NCBI GenBank assembly: GCA_963931865.1
Contig: OZ007508.1
Coordinates: 14,878,781 to 14,942,780, forward strand
Length of the DNA: 64,000 nucleotides
Source of the DNA: Axinella damicornis
Lineage: Eukaryota > Porifera > Demospongiae > Axinellida > Axinellidae
Direction: 5' to 3'
The notes under the pieces: model-generated
The model's input: only the letters and a program-made list of their open reading frames with translations
Told to the model about the DNA's origin: nothing
Databases searched by the model: none
Position numbers and translations under genes: made by a program
Part shown: positions 50,033-64,000 of the stretch, in pieces
How positions within the stretch are numbered: the stretch's first letter is position 1
Layout: the number at the start of each line of letters is the position of its first letter

Positions 50033-50338
50033 CTGAACCAGAAGCTGAAAAAGAAGTTCCGTGGCATTGGCCATGGGTTGAAGCCGGTCGTTACCATCGC
50101 GGGTAATGGTCTGTCAGAGAAGGTACTGGCTGAACTCAATCGTGCACTGGATGATCATGAACTGATCAAGATCAGGGTGGTCGGAGACCGGGAAGAACGC
50201 AGCCGGGTGATCAAGGAACTCGCATTGCTCGCGTCAACCGAAGTTGTGCAGACAATCGGTGGTGTCGCACTGCTTTATCGCCCCTCGCGCGAACCGAAAC
50301 CCGGCCTTTCCACTATTCAAAGAGCGAATAGTCCCTAG
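50033..50338 (+). CDS. yhbY: Ribosome-associated CRS1/YhbY domain protein
   Basis: A CRM-domain RNA-binding protein of about 101 residues that associates with pre-50S particles. 'FRGIGHGLKPVVTIAGNGLSEKVLAELNRALDDHELIKIRV' and 'GGVALLYRPS' match YhbY. No ATG, GTG or TTG lies at the expected place; CTG at 50033 after CGGGGAA gives the normal length and is used tentatively. The frame stays open upstream to 49799 only by running through the MITE and IS end. A possible -10 (TACAAT, 49986-49991) lies just upstream. Its TAG stop lies in the CTAG target of the following IS1380 element. Confidence 0.8.
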   Translation: MNQKLKKKFRGIGHGLKPVVTIAGNGLSEKVLAELNRALDDHELIKIRVVGDREERSRVIKELALLASTEVVQTIGGVALLYRPSREPKPGLSTIQRANSP

Positions 50339-51948
50339 CCCCAATATTGCATCAAAAAGAAGGCAAGTCCTTTAATTTCCGGTAAAATTCAGTTGCTTAC
50401 AAAAAATTCCCGGAAGGACTTGCCATGACAAATTGTACCGCAACTGAACTCACATTCGAAGCCGTTAAACGACGTAAAGTCACCGCTAATTTCAACGGTG
50501 GTGACATCACCGGTAATGGCGGACTATTGCTGCTACGCAAGATCGACCGCCTTACCGGACTCACAAAACAGGTCGCAAAACGTCTGGCCGATGACCGTGT
50601 CCGGGGACGTTGTGAACACACGCAGTTGTCGCTCCTGCGTCAGCGGGTCTATGCACTGGCCATCGGTGATGAAGACCTTAACGATCATCAACAACTCCGG
50701 CACGACTTGGCGCTACAGTCTGCCATTGATCGTGACCGACCACTGGCGAGTCCCTCGACCTTGTGTCGCTGGGAGAACGCCGCAACAGGGGAAACGGCCA
50801 GGACGATTCATGAAGTCATGGTTGATCAGTTTATAGCTTCTTTTGAGAAGCCCCCGACGCGCCTCGTTCTTGATGTTGATGCCACGGATGATCCTGTGCA
50901 CGGTATGCAGGAGCATCGAGGCTTTCACGCCTACTACGATCACTATTGTTTTCTGCCACTGTATGTCTTTTGTGGTGAGAAGTTGCTGGTCAGCTATCTG
51001 CGTCCCTCAAGGATTGATGGCGCCAAACATAGCTGGGCGATTCTGGCGCTGTTGACCAAACGGCTCAGGCAGGTGTGGCCGAAGGTGAAGCTCATTGTGC
51101 GCGGTGACAGCGGCTTTTGTCGTTGGCGCATGCTGAACTGGTTTGACCATCATGATGTGGGTTATGTGATCGGTATGGCCCGCAACGACAGGCTCAATGG
51201 CTTCGCTGGCCGGTTAATCCGCAAGGCAGAACGAGACTATCAGCAAACGGGCCAGAAGCAGCGTTTGTTTGGCGAGTTCCGCTATGGCGCCGGTAGTTGG
51301 CCGTACCCTCGCAGGGTCATTGCCAAGGCTGAACACAGCAGTCGCGGCAGCAATCCTCGATATCTGGTGACGAATCTGACCCAGTCACCACAGTATCTAT
51401 ACGACAAGCTGTATTGCCCGCGGGGTGATATGGAAAACCGGATCAAGGAACAGCAATTGGGTCTGTTTGCAGACCGTACCAGTTGCCACCGGTGGTGGCC
51501 GAACCAGTTCCGACTGCTGTTATCGTCCCTGGCCTATGTCCTGATGCAGCGACTGCGAGACATCGGATTGCGCGGCACCGGGTATGCGAAAGCCCAGGTA
51601 GGAACAATCAGACTGACGTTGCTGAAGATCGGTGCGGTCATCATCCGCAACACCCGAAGGATCAAGTTCTTCCTCTCCAGCGCCTACCCGCATCAGCAAC
51701 TGTTCTGCCAGGTGGTAGCAAGGCTCGATACCAGCTAAGACAATCACCCACTCAATCGTGCTGGGTTCAGGTGGTATCGCCAGGATAACCCGACCCTGAA
51801 AATCGAAAAATGACCCTCTTATCTATCGAGAACAACGTCAGCAGCGATTCTGACCATCAAAACTGTTAGAGAGAGACTCACCGTTGAAGCAAAAACCGAA
51901 CAACGACCTCAGGTTGAGGTCGTCAGGTGTTTTGATGCAATATCCGGG
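50339..51948 (+). mobile_element. IS1380-family insertion sequence (1,610 bp)
   Basis: Imperfect terminal inverted repeats CCCCAATATTGCATCAAAA (50339-50357) and the complement of CCCGGATATTGCATCAAAA (51930-51948), 17 of 19 matching, are flanked by the 4-bp duplication CTAG (50335-50338 and 51949-51952). It contains a single intact transposase gene and an imperfect hairpin near 51904-51922 after it, a possible terminator. The left duplication includes the yhbY stop codon. Confidence 0.93.
50425..51738 (+). CDS. IS1380-family transposase
   Basis: A 437-residue DDE transposase. The N-terminal DNA-binding region is followed by the catalytic core: 'LVLDVDATDDPVHG' (first Asp), 'IVRGDSGFCRW' (second Asp) and 'CPRGDMENRIKEQQLGL' (Glu region with the Y/N-rich C motif). 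No frameshift was seen, so it may be functional. ATG at 50425 is 86 bp inside the element. Confidence 0.93.
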   Translation: MTNCTATELTFEAVKRRKVTANFNGGDITGNGGLLLLRKIDRLTGLTKQVAKRLADDRVRGRCEHTQLSLLRQRVYALAIGDEDLNDHQQLRHDLALQSAIDRDRPLASPSTLCRWENAATGETARTIHEVMVDQFIASFEKPPTRLVLDVDATDDPVHGMQEHRGFHAYYDHYCFLPLYVFCGEKLLVSYLRPSRIDGAKHSWAILALLTKRLRQVWPKVKLIVRGDSGFCRWRMLNWFDHHDVGYVIGMARNDRLNGFAGRLIRKAERDYQQTGQKQRLFGEFRYGAGSWPYPRRVIAKAEHSSRGSNPRYLVTNLTQSPQYLYDKLYCPRGDMENRIKEQQLGLFADRTSCHRWWPNQFRLLLSSLAYVLMQRLRDIGLRGTGYAKAQVGTIRLTLLKIGAVIIRNTRRIKFFLSSAYPHQQLFCQVVARLDTS

Positions 51949-51995
51949 CTAGCTGAGTCGAGTGTCGGCCCAAGAAAACGGCTCCCACGAAACTT

Positions 51996-52030
51996 TCTCT
52001 CACAAAAAAAGCCTGCTATTCAGGGCTTCG
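51996..52030. mobile_element. Decayed MITE end next to greA
   Basis: About 35 bp (TCTCTCACAAAAAAAGCCTG through GGGCTTCG) resembles the outer end of the MITE family (TCTCACAAAAAAATCCTATT...AGAGCTTCC). The rest of the element is missing or unrecognisable. Its edge touches CTAA (52031-52034), which contains the greA stop codon, as seen for the intact copies. Confidence 0.6.
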
Positions 52031-52507
52031 CTAAATGTGCCTGACGCCGCAGATCTCATACTCAGCCTCCCCATTCGGGGTGTTCACAACAACGATATCG
52101 CCCACTTCCTTGCCAATCAGGGCCCGGGCGATCGGTGAGTAGACCGAGATTTTCCCCAGCTTGATGTCGGACTCATCATCCCCAACGATCTGGTAGGTAG
52201 TTTCTTCATCACTGTCGAGATTCATCAACTCGACGGTCGTCCCGAAGATGACCTTGCCGGACTCAGGGATCCGGGTGATGTCGATGACCTGTGCGTTCGA
52301 CAGCTTACCTTCGATCTCAAGAATACGGCCTTCGATAAAACCCTGCTCTTCCTTGGCGTACTGGTACTCAGCGTTTTCCCGCAGGTCTCCCTGTTCACGC
52401 GCTTCGGCAATGGCCTGAACAATCCGCGGGCGCTCCCGGCCTTTCAGCCTGTCGAGTTCCTCGCGAAGCCGCTTCTCGCCCGCCAATGTCATCGGGATTC
52501 TATCCAT
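52031..52507 (-). CDS. greA: Transcription elongation factor GreA
   Basis: A 158-residue protein that rescues backtracked RNA polymerase. The N-terminal coiled coil (residues ~1-75) carries the acidic tip '[17 protein letters not shown]', and the C-terminal FKBP-like domain has '[19 protein letters not shown]'. The carA-carB-greA order is conserved in gammaproteobacteria. Confidence 0.96.
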   Translation of the reverse strand: MDRIPMTLAGEKRLREELDRLKGRERPRIVQAIAEAREQGDLRENAEYQYAKEEQGFIEGRILEIEGKLSNAQVIDITRIPESGKVIFGTTVELMNLDSDEETTYQIVGDDESDIKLGKISVYSPIARALIGKEVGDIVVVNTPNGEAEYEICGVRHI

Positions 52508-52565
52508 ATCCGGGTTTCGCTCTTGCTGAAGGGGGTAGTGTCAAGAAGATTTTCGGGTTTGTCTA

Positions 52566-52695
52566 GCTGAAGGCTCTTTACAAGTTCGGCTGAAGGCTCT
52601 TTATAAGCGCGGCTGAAGGCTCCTTACAAGTGCGGCTGAAGGCTCCTCACAACTGCGGCTGAAGGCTCCTTACAAGTTCGGCTGAAGGCTCTGCA
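52566..52695. repeat. Five 23-bp tandem repeats at the carB stop codon
   Basis: Five units of GCTGAAGGCTCYTTACAAGTKCG start at 52566, 52589, 52612, 52635 and 52658, with a partial sixth inside carB. The unit at 52658-52680 contains the carB stop, read on the minus strand as TTGTAA. The downstream units look like copies of the gene's 3' end, so each repeats (in exact or altered form) the stop context. There are no spacers between units. Confidence 0.88.
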
Positions 52696-55600
52696 AACTA
52701 CGCACGGTGGTGTCCTCTCCATGATTGAGCGCGGCGACACTGGCCCTGCCTCCTGCCATGGTGGTCGTGTAGCACACCTTGTTCTGCAACGCGGTACGAC
52801 GGATCATGAAGGAATCAGCAATCGCCTGCTTGCCCTCGGTGGTGTTGACGATGAAATTCACTTCGTGGTTTTTCAACATATCGACAATATGCGGGCTTCC
52901 CTCGGCCACCTTGTTTACAATCTGCACTTCCATGCCCGCATCCCGGATCACCCTGGCACTGCCGCGGGTAGCCACAACCGAGAATCCCAGGTCAATAAGG
53001 CCCCTGGCAATGTCAGGTAGCTGGTCTTTGTCCGCATCGCGGACACTCAGGAACACCCGGCCCTTTGCCGGAATCGCATCGCCGGCGGCCGTCTGCGCCT
53101 TGCCATAAGCCTCGGCGAAGCTCATGCCGACACCCATCACTTCACCCGTTGATTTCATTTCAGGCCCCAGGATTGGATCAACACCGGGGAATTTACCGAA
53201 CGGGAAGACCGCCTCCTTTACACTGAAGTAGTCGGGCACGATTTCTTCGGTAAAGCCCTGTTCTTCCAGGCTGATGCCTACCATGCAGCGGGCGGCAATC
53301 TTCGCCAGGCTCACACCAATACACTTGGAAACGAATGGCACGGTTCGAGATGCCCTGGGATTCACCTCAAGCACATAGACATCATCCCCCTGAACGGCAA
53401 GCTGGACATTCATCAGCCCGACAACGCCGAGCTCCTTCGCCATCTGCCTGACCTGCTCGCGCATCTTCGCCTGAAGTTCATCGGAAAGACTGTAGGGCGG
53501 CAACGAGCAGGCTGAGTCGCCGGAATGAATGCCTGCCTGTTCAATGTGCTGCATGACCGCGCCGATCACTATCAGGTTGCCGTCGGACACAGCGTCAATG
53601 TCCACCTCAATAGCCTGGTCGAGGAATCTATCCAGCAGGATGGGCGAGTCTGCAGAGACTTCGACCGCCTCGCGCATATACGCCTCCAGTTCGTCCTGGC
53701 CATAAACGATCTCCATGGCACGACCGCCAAGCACGTAGGAAGGACGAACGACTAGCGGAAAACCAATCTCCCCGGCAGCCTGAACAGCCTCTTCCTGCGT
53801 TTTCACTGTCCGGTTGGGTGGCTGCAACAGTGACAGCTTGTGAATCAACTGCTGAAAGCGCTCCCGGTCTTCAGCCTCATCAATCGCATCCGGTGGCGTA
53901 CCGATAATAGGGACACCCGCCGCTTCCAACTGACTGGCCAGCTTGAGCGGTGTCTGCCCGCCAAACTGCACAATCACACCTTTGGGTTTTTCCAGATCCA
54001 CAACCGCCATGACGTCTTCAAAGGTAAGTGGTTCAAAGTAAAGACGATCGGACGTGTCATAGTCCGTTGACACTGTCTCCGGGTTACAGTTGATCATGAT
54101 GGTTTCATAGCCATCTGCGCGCATGGCAAGCGCCGCATGCACACAGCAGTAGTCGAATTCGATACCCTGGCCGATTCGATTCGGCCCGCCGCCCAGCACG
54201 ATGATTTTTTCACGGTCACCGGGGTCGGCCTCGCACTCCTGTTCGTAGGTGGAATACATATAGGCGGTTGAGGAGGCAAATTCCGCCGCACAGGTGTCAA
54301 CCCGCCGGTAAACCGGCCGAATATCCAGTGACAGGCGATGCGCCCTGACCTCGGACTCCGGCGTCCCGAGAAGCGTCGCCAGCCGCGAGTCCGAGAACCC
54401 CTTCTGCTTCAGTCGGAAAAGCTCCGCATACTCAAATGACGCAAGGTTCCCGCCTTCAATCGCCTTTTCACAATTCACAAGGTCCCGCAGTTGCATCAGG
54501 AACCAGGGATCCATGCCAGTCAGTTCCCGGATTTCCTCCAGGTCGAGTTCCTGGCGCATGGCATCCGCCACGTACCGCAGACGCTCTGCGGTGGGCACGC
54601 GCAACTCCTTTCTCAGGATGCTGCGCCACTCGGATTTCCCCATATCCAGAATCGGCGTCAAACCATCAATGCCAATCTCAAGTCCCCGAAGCGCCTTCTG
54701 CAGGGACTCCTGGAAGGTGCGGCCAATAGCCATCACCTCTCCCACCGACTTCATCTGGGTCGTCAGGATGTTCTCCGCCTGGGGAAACTTCTCGAAAGTG
54801 AACCGGGGAATCTTCGTGACAATGTAATCAATCGACGGCTCAAAAGATGCGGGTGTGACGCCTCCGGTGATGTCATTGGCCAGTTCGTCCAGCGTGTAAC
54901 CCACTGCGAGTTTCGCCGCCACTTTGGCGATCGGGAAGCCGGTCGCCTTTGAAGCGAGCGCCGAGGATCTGGATACCCGCGGATTCATCTCAATAACCAC
55001 CAGACGACCCGTGTCCGGGTGTACCGCGAACTGCACGTTGGACCCCCCCGTTTCCACGCCGATGACCCGCAGTACTTCCAGCGAAGCGTTACGCATGATC
55101 TGGTATTCCTTATCCGTCAGCGTCTGTGCAGGGGCGATGGTGATCGAGTCTCCGGTGTGCACACCCATAGGGTCAAGATTCTCGATAGAACAGACAATGA
55201 TGCAGTTATCGTTCCTGTCCCGAACCACCTCCATCTCGTATTCCTTCCACCCGAGTAGTGACTCATCAATCAGCAGCTCATTTGTCGGTGAGAGATCCAG
55301 ACCCCGAATACAGATTTCTTCAAAGTCTTCCTGGTTATAGGCGATACCACCACCCGATCCGCCAAGAGTAAAAGATGGACGAATAACGCAGGGAAAGCCC
55401 AACTGCGCCCGTACCTGCTTCGCTTCTTCCAACGAGTGTGCAATGGCGTTGCGCGGTGTTTCCAGGTTAATGGCCTTCATCGCGTTATCAAACTGTTGCC
55501 TGTCTTCCGCCTTATCGATAGCTTCCCTGGTGGCACCGATCAGCTCGACATCGTACTTCTCAAGGATACCCTCCCGTGCAAGGTCCAGCGCACAGTTCAG

Positions 55601-55885
55601 ACCGGTCTGGCCACCCATGGTCGGCAGGACCGCATCCGGGCGCTCTTTCGCAATGATGTTCTCAACATGCTTCCAGTGAACCGGTTCGATGTAAGTCGCA
55701 TCCGCCATTTCCGGGTCGGTCATAATCGTCGCCGGATTCGAGTTGACCAGAATGACCCGGTAACCTTCTTCCCTGAGAGCCTTGCATGCCTGTGCACCGG
55801 AGTAATCGAATTCGCACGCCTGGCCGATGACGATCGGACCCGCACCAATGATCAGGATGCTTTCAATGTCTGTTCGTCTAGGCAT
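52670..55885 (-). CDS. carB: Carbamoyl-phosphate synthase large subunit
   Basis: A 1,071-residue enzyme with two homologous ATP-grasp halves, an oligomerisation domain and the C-terminal allosteric domain bound by UMP and ornithine. The start [30 protein letters not shown] and the internal repeat '[21 protein letters not shown]' are typical. With CarA it makes carbamoyl phosphate for pyrimidines and arginine; the carbamoyltransferase at 38301-40139 uses the same compound. The start overlaps carA by 8 bp. Confidence 0.97.
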   Translation of the reverse strand: MPRRTDIESILIIGAGPIVIGQACEFDYSGAQACKALREEGYRVILVNSNPATIMTDPEMADATYIEPVHWKHVENIIAKERPDAVLPTMGGQTGLNCALDLAREGILEKYDVELIGATREAIDKAEDRQQFDNAMKAINLETPRNAIAHSLEEAKQVRAQLGFPCVIRPSFTLGGSGGGIAYNQEDFEEICIRGLDLSPTNELLIDESLLGWKEYEMEVVRDRNDNCIIVCSIENLDPMGVHTGDSITIAPAQTLTDKEYQIMRNASLEVLRVIGVETGGSNVQFAVHPDTGRLVVIEMNPRVSRSSALASKATGFPIAKVAAKLAVGYTLDELANDITGGVTPASFEPSIDYIVTKIPRFTFEKFPQAENILTTQMKSVGEVMAIGRTFQESLQKALRGLEIGIDGLTPILDMGKSEWRSILRKELRVPTAERLRYVADAMRQELDLEEIRELTGMDPWFLMQLRDLVNCEKAIEGGNLASFEYAELFRLKQKGFSDSRLATLLGTPESEVRAHRLSLDIRPVYRRVDTCAAEFASSTAYMYSTYEQECEADPGDREKIIVLGGGPNRIGQGIEFDYCCVHAALAMRADGYETIMINCNPETVSTDYDTSDRLYFEPLTFEDVMAVVDLEKPKGVIVQFGGQTPLKLASQLEAAGVPIIGTPPDAIDEAEDRERFQQLIHKLSLLQPPNRTVKTQEEAVQAAGEIGFPLVVRPSYVLGGRAMEIVYGQDELEAYMREAVEVSADSPILLDRFLDQAIEVDIDAVSDGNLIVIGAVMQHIEQAGIHSGDSACSLPPYSLSDELQAKMREQVRQMAKELGVVGLMNVQLAVQGDDVYVLEVNPRASRTVPFVSKCIGVSLAKIAARCMVGISLEEQGFTEEIVPDYFSVKEAVFPFGKFPGVDPILGPEMKSTGEVMGVGMSFAEAYGKAQTAAGDAIPAKGRVFLSVRDADKDQLPDIARGLIDLGFSVVATRGSARVIRDAGMEVQIVNKVAEGSPHIVDMLKNHEVNFIVNTTEGKQAIADSFMIRRTALQNKVCYTTTMAGGRASVAALNHGEDTTVRSLQSLQPNL

Positions 55886-56597
55886 GCCGGGCCCTCATCA
55901 GACCGATGAAGTGATCAAACAACGGACCTGCATCATGCGGGCCGGGGCTGGCCTCCGGGTGTCCCTGAACTCCGAATGCGGGACGATCTCTGAGGTGAAT
56001 GCCCTGGATGGTATTGTCGAACAGGGACCGGTGAGTGACACGAACACTTTCCGGCAATGCCGACTCATCAATACAGAATCCGTGGTTCTGGCTGGTAATC
56101 AGAACTGTCTCGTCCTCAAGGTTCTGCACGGGATGATTCGCACCATGATGGCCATGCCCCATTTTGGTGGTCTTCATACCGGCGGCGAGACCAAGTAACT
56201 GAAGCCCCAGGCAGATACCGAAGACGGGAATTCCGGTTTCCAGAATCTCCCGAATTGCGGCAATCGCATAATCACAGGGATCCGGGTCGCCCGGCCCGTT
56301 CGACAGGAAAATGCCATCCGGGAGTAGTGCGAGAACCTCACTGGCCGGGGTCTGCGCGGGTACCACCGTCAGACGGCAGCCTCTATCGGTCAGCATGCGC
56401 AGGATGTTTCGCTTCACACCGAAGTCGTAGGCAACCACATGGAACTCCGATCCGGTGATTGTCGGGTAGCCCTGACCCATCACCCAACTGCCCTCGTTCC
56501 ATGGATAGGGCTGGCTTGTTGTAACTTCCTTCGCCAGATCCATACCTTGCAACCCGGCAAAATCCCTGGCGGCGGCAAGCGCCTTTTCGACGTCCGC
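55878..56597 (-). CDS. carA: Carbamoyl-phosphate synthase small subunit, 5'-truncated
   Basis: The C-terminal ~239 residues of CarA: the glutaminase domain with the catalytic Cys in [12 protein letters not shown], '[13 protein letters not shown]', and the catalytic His in [14 protein letters not shown]. About 140 N-terminal residues are missing compared with E. coli CarA. Reading upstream, similarity to CarA holds until about 56597 (A-D-V-E-K-A-L), where an in-frame TAG appears and the sequence becomes eukaryotic. An internal ATG at 56552 is not a real start. This is the contig junction, not a natural gene end. Confidence 0.93.
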   Translation of the reverse strand, partial: ADVEKALAAARDFAGLQGMDLAKEVTTSQPYPWNEGSWVMGQGYPTITGSEFHVVAYDFGVKRNILRMLTDRGCRLTVVPAQTPASEVLALLPDGIFLSNGPGDPDPCDYAIAAIREILETGIPVFGICLGLQLLGLAAGMKTTKMGHGHHGANHPVQNLEDETVLITSQNHGFCIDESALPESVRVTHRSLFDNTIQGIHLRDRPAFGVQGHPEASPGPHDAGPLFDHFIGLMRARHA

Positions 56598-57103
56598 CTA
56601 GTGGTGCAGCGCGACCTTTGGACTTTAATATGCACCCTTCGAACCTCAAATGCCAAAAATGTGGGTAGGGGAACCAGCTGGTGGACGTAATCGGGAATCA
56701 GACCCAATCAGGGAGCAGCAGCTGTACAGTGTATCTAGGATTCTGTGGTTGCAGTTGTGGGTAGTCTCGTTATTTTTGTACTGTATGCGACCATCATGTA
56801 GCCATGCTTTTCCACCATCAACACTTCCCCTCCCCTCCTTCCATCCCCTCCCTTCCTCCCTCTCTCCCTCCCTCTCTCCCTCCCCTCCTTCCCTACTTCA
56901 CTCCCATCTTCATTCTCCCTCCTTCCCCTCCTCCCTCCATTCTCTTCGTCTCCTCTCCTTCCATACATATAGACTTTCAGCCGTGAAGAACCTTATGAGA
57001 GTGGAGAGGTCAGTCAAATATCTAGACATGATTTCCAACCAATCACATTCTTGATTCAGACCATGTGACTGTGCAGTAAGTACAAGTTTCCTCTGTCTTG
57101 CAG
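56598..57103. other. Eukaryotic sequence after the junction
   Basis: No bacterial gene is visible. It contains a 150-bp pyrimidine-rich tract (about 56812-56970) and is read as intron of the spliced gene whose first visible exon starts at 57104. The short open frames of low complexity are not genes. Confidence 0.65.
56812..56970. repeat. Polypyrimidine low-complexity tract
   Basis: Mainly CCCTCC, CTTCC and CTCTC repeats on the plus strand, typical of intronic low-complexity DNA. Confidence 0.85.
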
Positions 57104-61413
<4,310 letters not shown>

Positions 61414-61648
61414 GCATACGAAATATTATTGGTGTTCTTGTCTCGAATTCTTTCTGTTTTGTGTGTTGTGTACATGTATTATGCACATTTTGCGCATGAA
61501 AATTGAGCCGCATGGCGCGGCGCGGTCGCCGGCCGCTCTCTGGCGGGAACGTGTGTGTGGCATATGCGCATAGCGCATATGATATGCACAAACCCAAACT
61601 CAGGTATACCGTACTATACGAGCATATCTATGATACGAGTGACCAAAG
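61414..61648. other. Intergenic region between two eukaryotic genes
   Basis: 3' flank of the kinesin-like gene (no canonical AATAAA seen) and a GC/CpG-rich block near 61509-61550 that may be the promoter region of the next gene. Confidence 0.4.
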
Positions 61649-64000
61649 ATGCCGCCGGAGAAAGGTAGACCTCGCGGAAAAAAGAGAAAGGCTGCGACCA
61701 TGGTGGAGGAGCGTGAAAGTTCTCCCCAGGGCCAGGGAAAGGGGGAAAAATACGTACCGCGGTTTTCAAACAAGAGGACCCGCAACATGTGCACCCGCAC
61801 ATTGTCTTCCACACCTCAATCTGCGCAGTTTGAAACAACGGAACCTGCTGCGGCCGACCAGAGAGGAGAGGTATGGAAAATGGTCTCGCGTAGCCAGACT
61901 CTCCGGAGAGTCTGACTACGCGCGAGACTACGGAAATGGTGATCATAATTATAGGCATGAAAGGCGTGGGTGTTGAGTTGCCATTAATCGCGTGGGAGGG
62001 AGAGGTTTCAGAGCTAGACGTACTAGATCATAGAGGAGGCGGGGCATGATGTCATGCGAGTGGTGGAATCACATGGTATAATATCGTTCCTATACACAAA
62101 ATTAATATATAAGCCATAACAACTGACTACATATACGCCAAGACACTAAAAGTTAGGCACGGAGAGGCTTCTGAGTGAACTTAGACCTGCGACTGCAAAC
62201 ATCTGTGAAATTCACTGAGGGTGCCCCAACTAAATCAATTTTGCCTGTTCTTAATTAAGTGTTCACTGAAATTCATATATTAGTGCATCACATGGCATGC
62301 ATCAAACACCCTCACATGGGTCTTCCTAGTCTCATCTTCGCATGGGGAGGAGGAAAGGTCTGGGCACATACATTCGAGTTGTCCTGTTGTGAATGGGTAA
62401 TTAGCGATTGCATATGATCACTACCAACCTGTTCCCCTCAACTTTGTAGAACACTTGCAAGGGGTGGTCACGCCAATAATCACCGTAGTTAGAGCTGTGA
62501 CCGGCGACTGTGACCCCTTATACGGCGGATGTAGGTGTGGCTTACCGTATTACTCCGTATACTACCAAAAAGTCACACAGTTGCGGTGGATTTTTGCGAC
62601 GGTCACCAGTTTAGCAACACTGTCACACGGTCACAGGCAGTTTTTGGGCGGTCACAGGACCCCGGTTGCAGCTCTAAGTACGGCGCATATTGGAGTGACC
62701 ACCCCTTGACTTGGGTGTAACATGGTATATAGCACAGTGATTTGCCGTATCTACGTTATAACACTGAAAGCCTGGAGAAAATACAATCAACAATTCTGAT
62801 TGGTAAGGTCGATCAGCATTCTGGTCTGGGGACAACTTGGGACAACTCGAATGTAGGCACGTGCCCAGACCCTTCCTCCTCCCTGTGCAAAGCTTTCTGG
62901 TTCCGAGACTAGGTGTTTTCATTATGTTATGCATTCACTTATGTTGGGATGTTTTTACGTACCTGATACAAGTCAAGGCTGCACTGTTCTTCCATTTATT
63001 GGCTTCCTGGTTGTTAGTATGTGATCTTCTTAATAAATGCCCTTGGGCATTGAACGCCAGGTGCGGTACACATCCCATGAATACTTCTAGTTTCCAATGT
63101 CAGTATGGTTGTTTCTGTAGCAGCTACTGGCACTGGAAGATGGAACCAAACCAAGTGGCCGTGATGACCAAGCTACGCTCACAACAGTTGACGTGGAAGA
63201 GAAACCAACACCAAACAGTGCCATTAGTTTTGTCCCGGGGCTAGCACTCTCACACGGTGTGTCTTCACCACCTGCCACTGTCCCACTAGAGGCCGATAAC
63301 AGAGCTGTCAACACAAACAACATTAGTGTGGATGAAGATAGTGCACTCTTATCTAACAATGTGACGGACGATCATAGCAATGGTGGCGAAGATGATGGGA
63401 AAAATCTGGACTTGCTCAATCCATTTGTGGATGCGGATGTGGAAAATGCAGAACAAATAAGCTCTGAACCTGCTGTGGGGGAACCACAAGATCAACAACA
63501 AGAACTAAATCAACACCAACAAGAACCAAGTCAACAACAACAAGAACCAAGTCAACAACAACAACAACTAACTGGAGCAACAGACACCTTTAGTGTGGCT
63601 CAAGTAACTGGGGGATGTGTTCAGCAATTTCAACACCTGGGTTCTCTGACAGCTCAGATGGTTAGCCCAAAGGCACCAGCTGCTGTGCTGGACACTGACT
63701 TGTGTGCCGCTCTTACATCCCTCTCACCGGACGCCACCCTACCCATCTGTGAACACAACAAGGAACTCACGTCCCTCTTGGCAGGAGCACTGCCTGAATC
63801 TCTTTACGATGATCAGTGTAAAACAGGTGACAGTATAATATGTGAAGGCTCTAAAAACCTCCTGACGTCAACCACCAATGAGCTACTACCTGTTGGGGTC
63901 ACCACTTCAGTCAGTGAACTAGAAGACACTGCTCTTTGTGAACAAGGTGAGGTGTTGTCAACGAACACGGGGACACAGCCACAGACACCAAGCCACCAAC
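61649..64000 (+). CDS. Unrecognised spliced gene, 5' part, with Gln-rich exon
   Basis: Putative first exon 61649-61870: ATG, a Lys/Arg-rich start (MPPEKGRPRGKKRKAATMVE), 74 codons, then a GT donor (GAG|GTATGG). A long open exon runs from the acceptor at 63119-63120 to the window end without a stop (63121-64000, 293 codons); in this frame a TAG sits exactly at the acceptor. Both edges are phase 0. The exon encodes Asp/Glu/Ser/Thr-rich sequence with a Gln-rich repeat (EPSQQQQ units near 63497-63570). No known domain was recognised. The join between the two exons is inference; a small exon in between is possible. Confidence 0.45.
61871..63120. other. Putative intron of the second eukaryotic gene
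   Basis: A 1.25-kb stretch with stop codons in all frames at short spacing, apart from short chance frames (for example 62455-62709 and 62837-63244). It contains the palindrome above; nothing else was recognised. Confidence 0.45.
61883..61928. repeat. Near-perfect palindrome
   Basis: GTCTCGCGTAG.CAGACTCTCC is followed directly by its inverse complement with one mismatch and a 2-base slip, centred at 61904/61905. It lies 12 bp into the first intron of the second gene and may be a tiny non-autonomous transposon or hairpin repeat. Confidence 0.75.

Noticed and set aside
52566..52695. CRISPR array from evenly spaced repeats
   Set aside because: The 23-bp units are directly adjacent with no spacers and derive from the carB 3' end; no cas genes are present.
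56383..56707. Genes crossing the carA/eukaryote junction
   Set aside because: They are chance frames over an artificial or recent join and match neither side.

Overview
The window looks like two genomes on one contig. Positions 1 to about 56,597 are bacterial: dense single-exon genes, Shine-Dalgarno sites, a 16S-23S-5S rRNA operon and operons with gammaproteobacterial gene order (ftsH-folP-glmM-tpiA-secG-tRNA-Leu-tRNA-fMet, carA-carB-greA, ilvB-ilvN-pssA, fkpB-lspA-ribF-murJ, a minor-pilin/PilY1 cluster, rplU-rpmA-obgE-proB). Positions from about 56,600 to 64,000 are eukaryotic: pyrimidine-tract/AG splice acceptors, GT donors, phase-compatible exons, long introns, (CA)n and poly-C tracts and dispersed hairpin repeats. 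The bacterial part stops in the middle of carA. The simplest reading is a metagenomic assembly of a marine invertebrate (sponge-like) holobiont in which a gammaproteobacterial symbiont sequence was joined to host sequence; a real integration cannot be excluded from sequence alone.

Layout. 1-2,375: DUF2087 fragment, YjgN-like membrane protein, M48 protease. 2,526-6,919: AT-richer ABC export module (adaptor, ATPase, and an FtsX-type permease on the other strand). 7,179-13,208: rRNA operon on the minus strand, with terminator, BoxA sites and a promoter lying inside the 3' end of msrQ. 13,162-19,781: msrQ-msrP, pssA, ilvN-ilvB, pgeF-rluD. 19,845-28,715: bamD, a fimT-type pseudopilin, then the convergent cluster pilin-pilV-pilW-pilX-pilY1-pilY2. 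28,784-35,584: fkpB-lspA-ribF-murJ, rpsT, proB-obgE, rpmA-rplU. 35,716-37,226: an AT-rich insert bounded by direct repeats, carrying an SGNH hydrolase gene split at a 12-base G tract. 37,327-41,642: ispB, a carbamoyltransferase/DUF5989/SxtJ-like cassette and an exported methyltransferase-like protein. 41,929-48,317: two tRNAs, secG, tpiA, glmM, folP, ftsH, rlmE. 48,362-52,033: mobile-element zone with an IS1111-type element inside a 141-bp MITE, yhbY, an IS1380 element and a decayed MITE end. 52,031-56,597: greA, a 23-bp tandem repeat, carB, and truncated carA. 57,104-61,413: 3' part of a spliced, probably kinesin-3-like gene. 61,649-64,000: start of a second spliced gene.

Most bacterial genes are housekeeping: cell envelope (murJ, glmM, bamD, lspA, pssA, ispB), translation and RNA modification (rRNAs, tRNAs, rlmE, rluD, yhbY, obgE), and amino-acid, folate and pyrimidine supply (ilvBN, proB, folP, carAB). 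Accessory functions are surface directed: minor pilins with PilY1, an ABC exporter, a carbamoyltransferase cassette for glycan or lipid decoration, and an SGNH hydrolase with a possible on/off tract. Three of four copies of the short transposon, and one full IS, lie directly on stop codons, because their 4-bp targets (YTAR, CTAG) overlap TAA or TAG.
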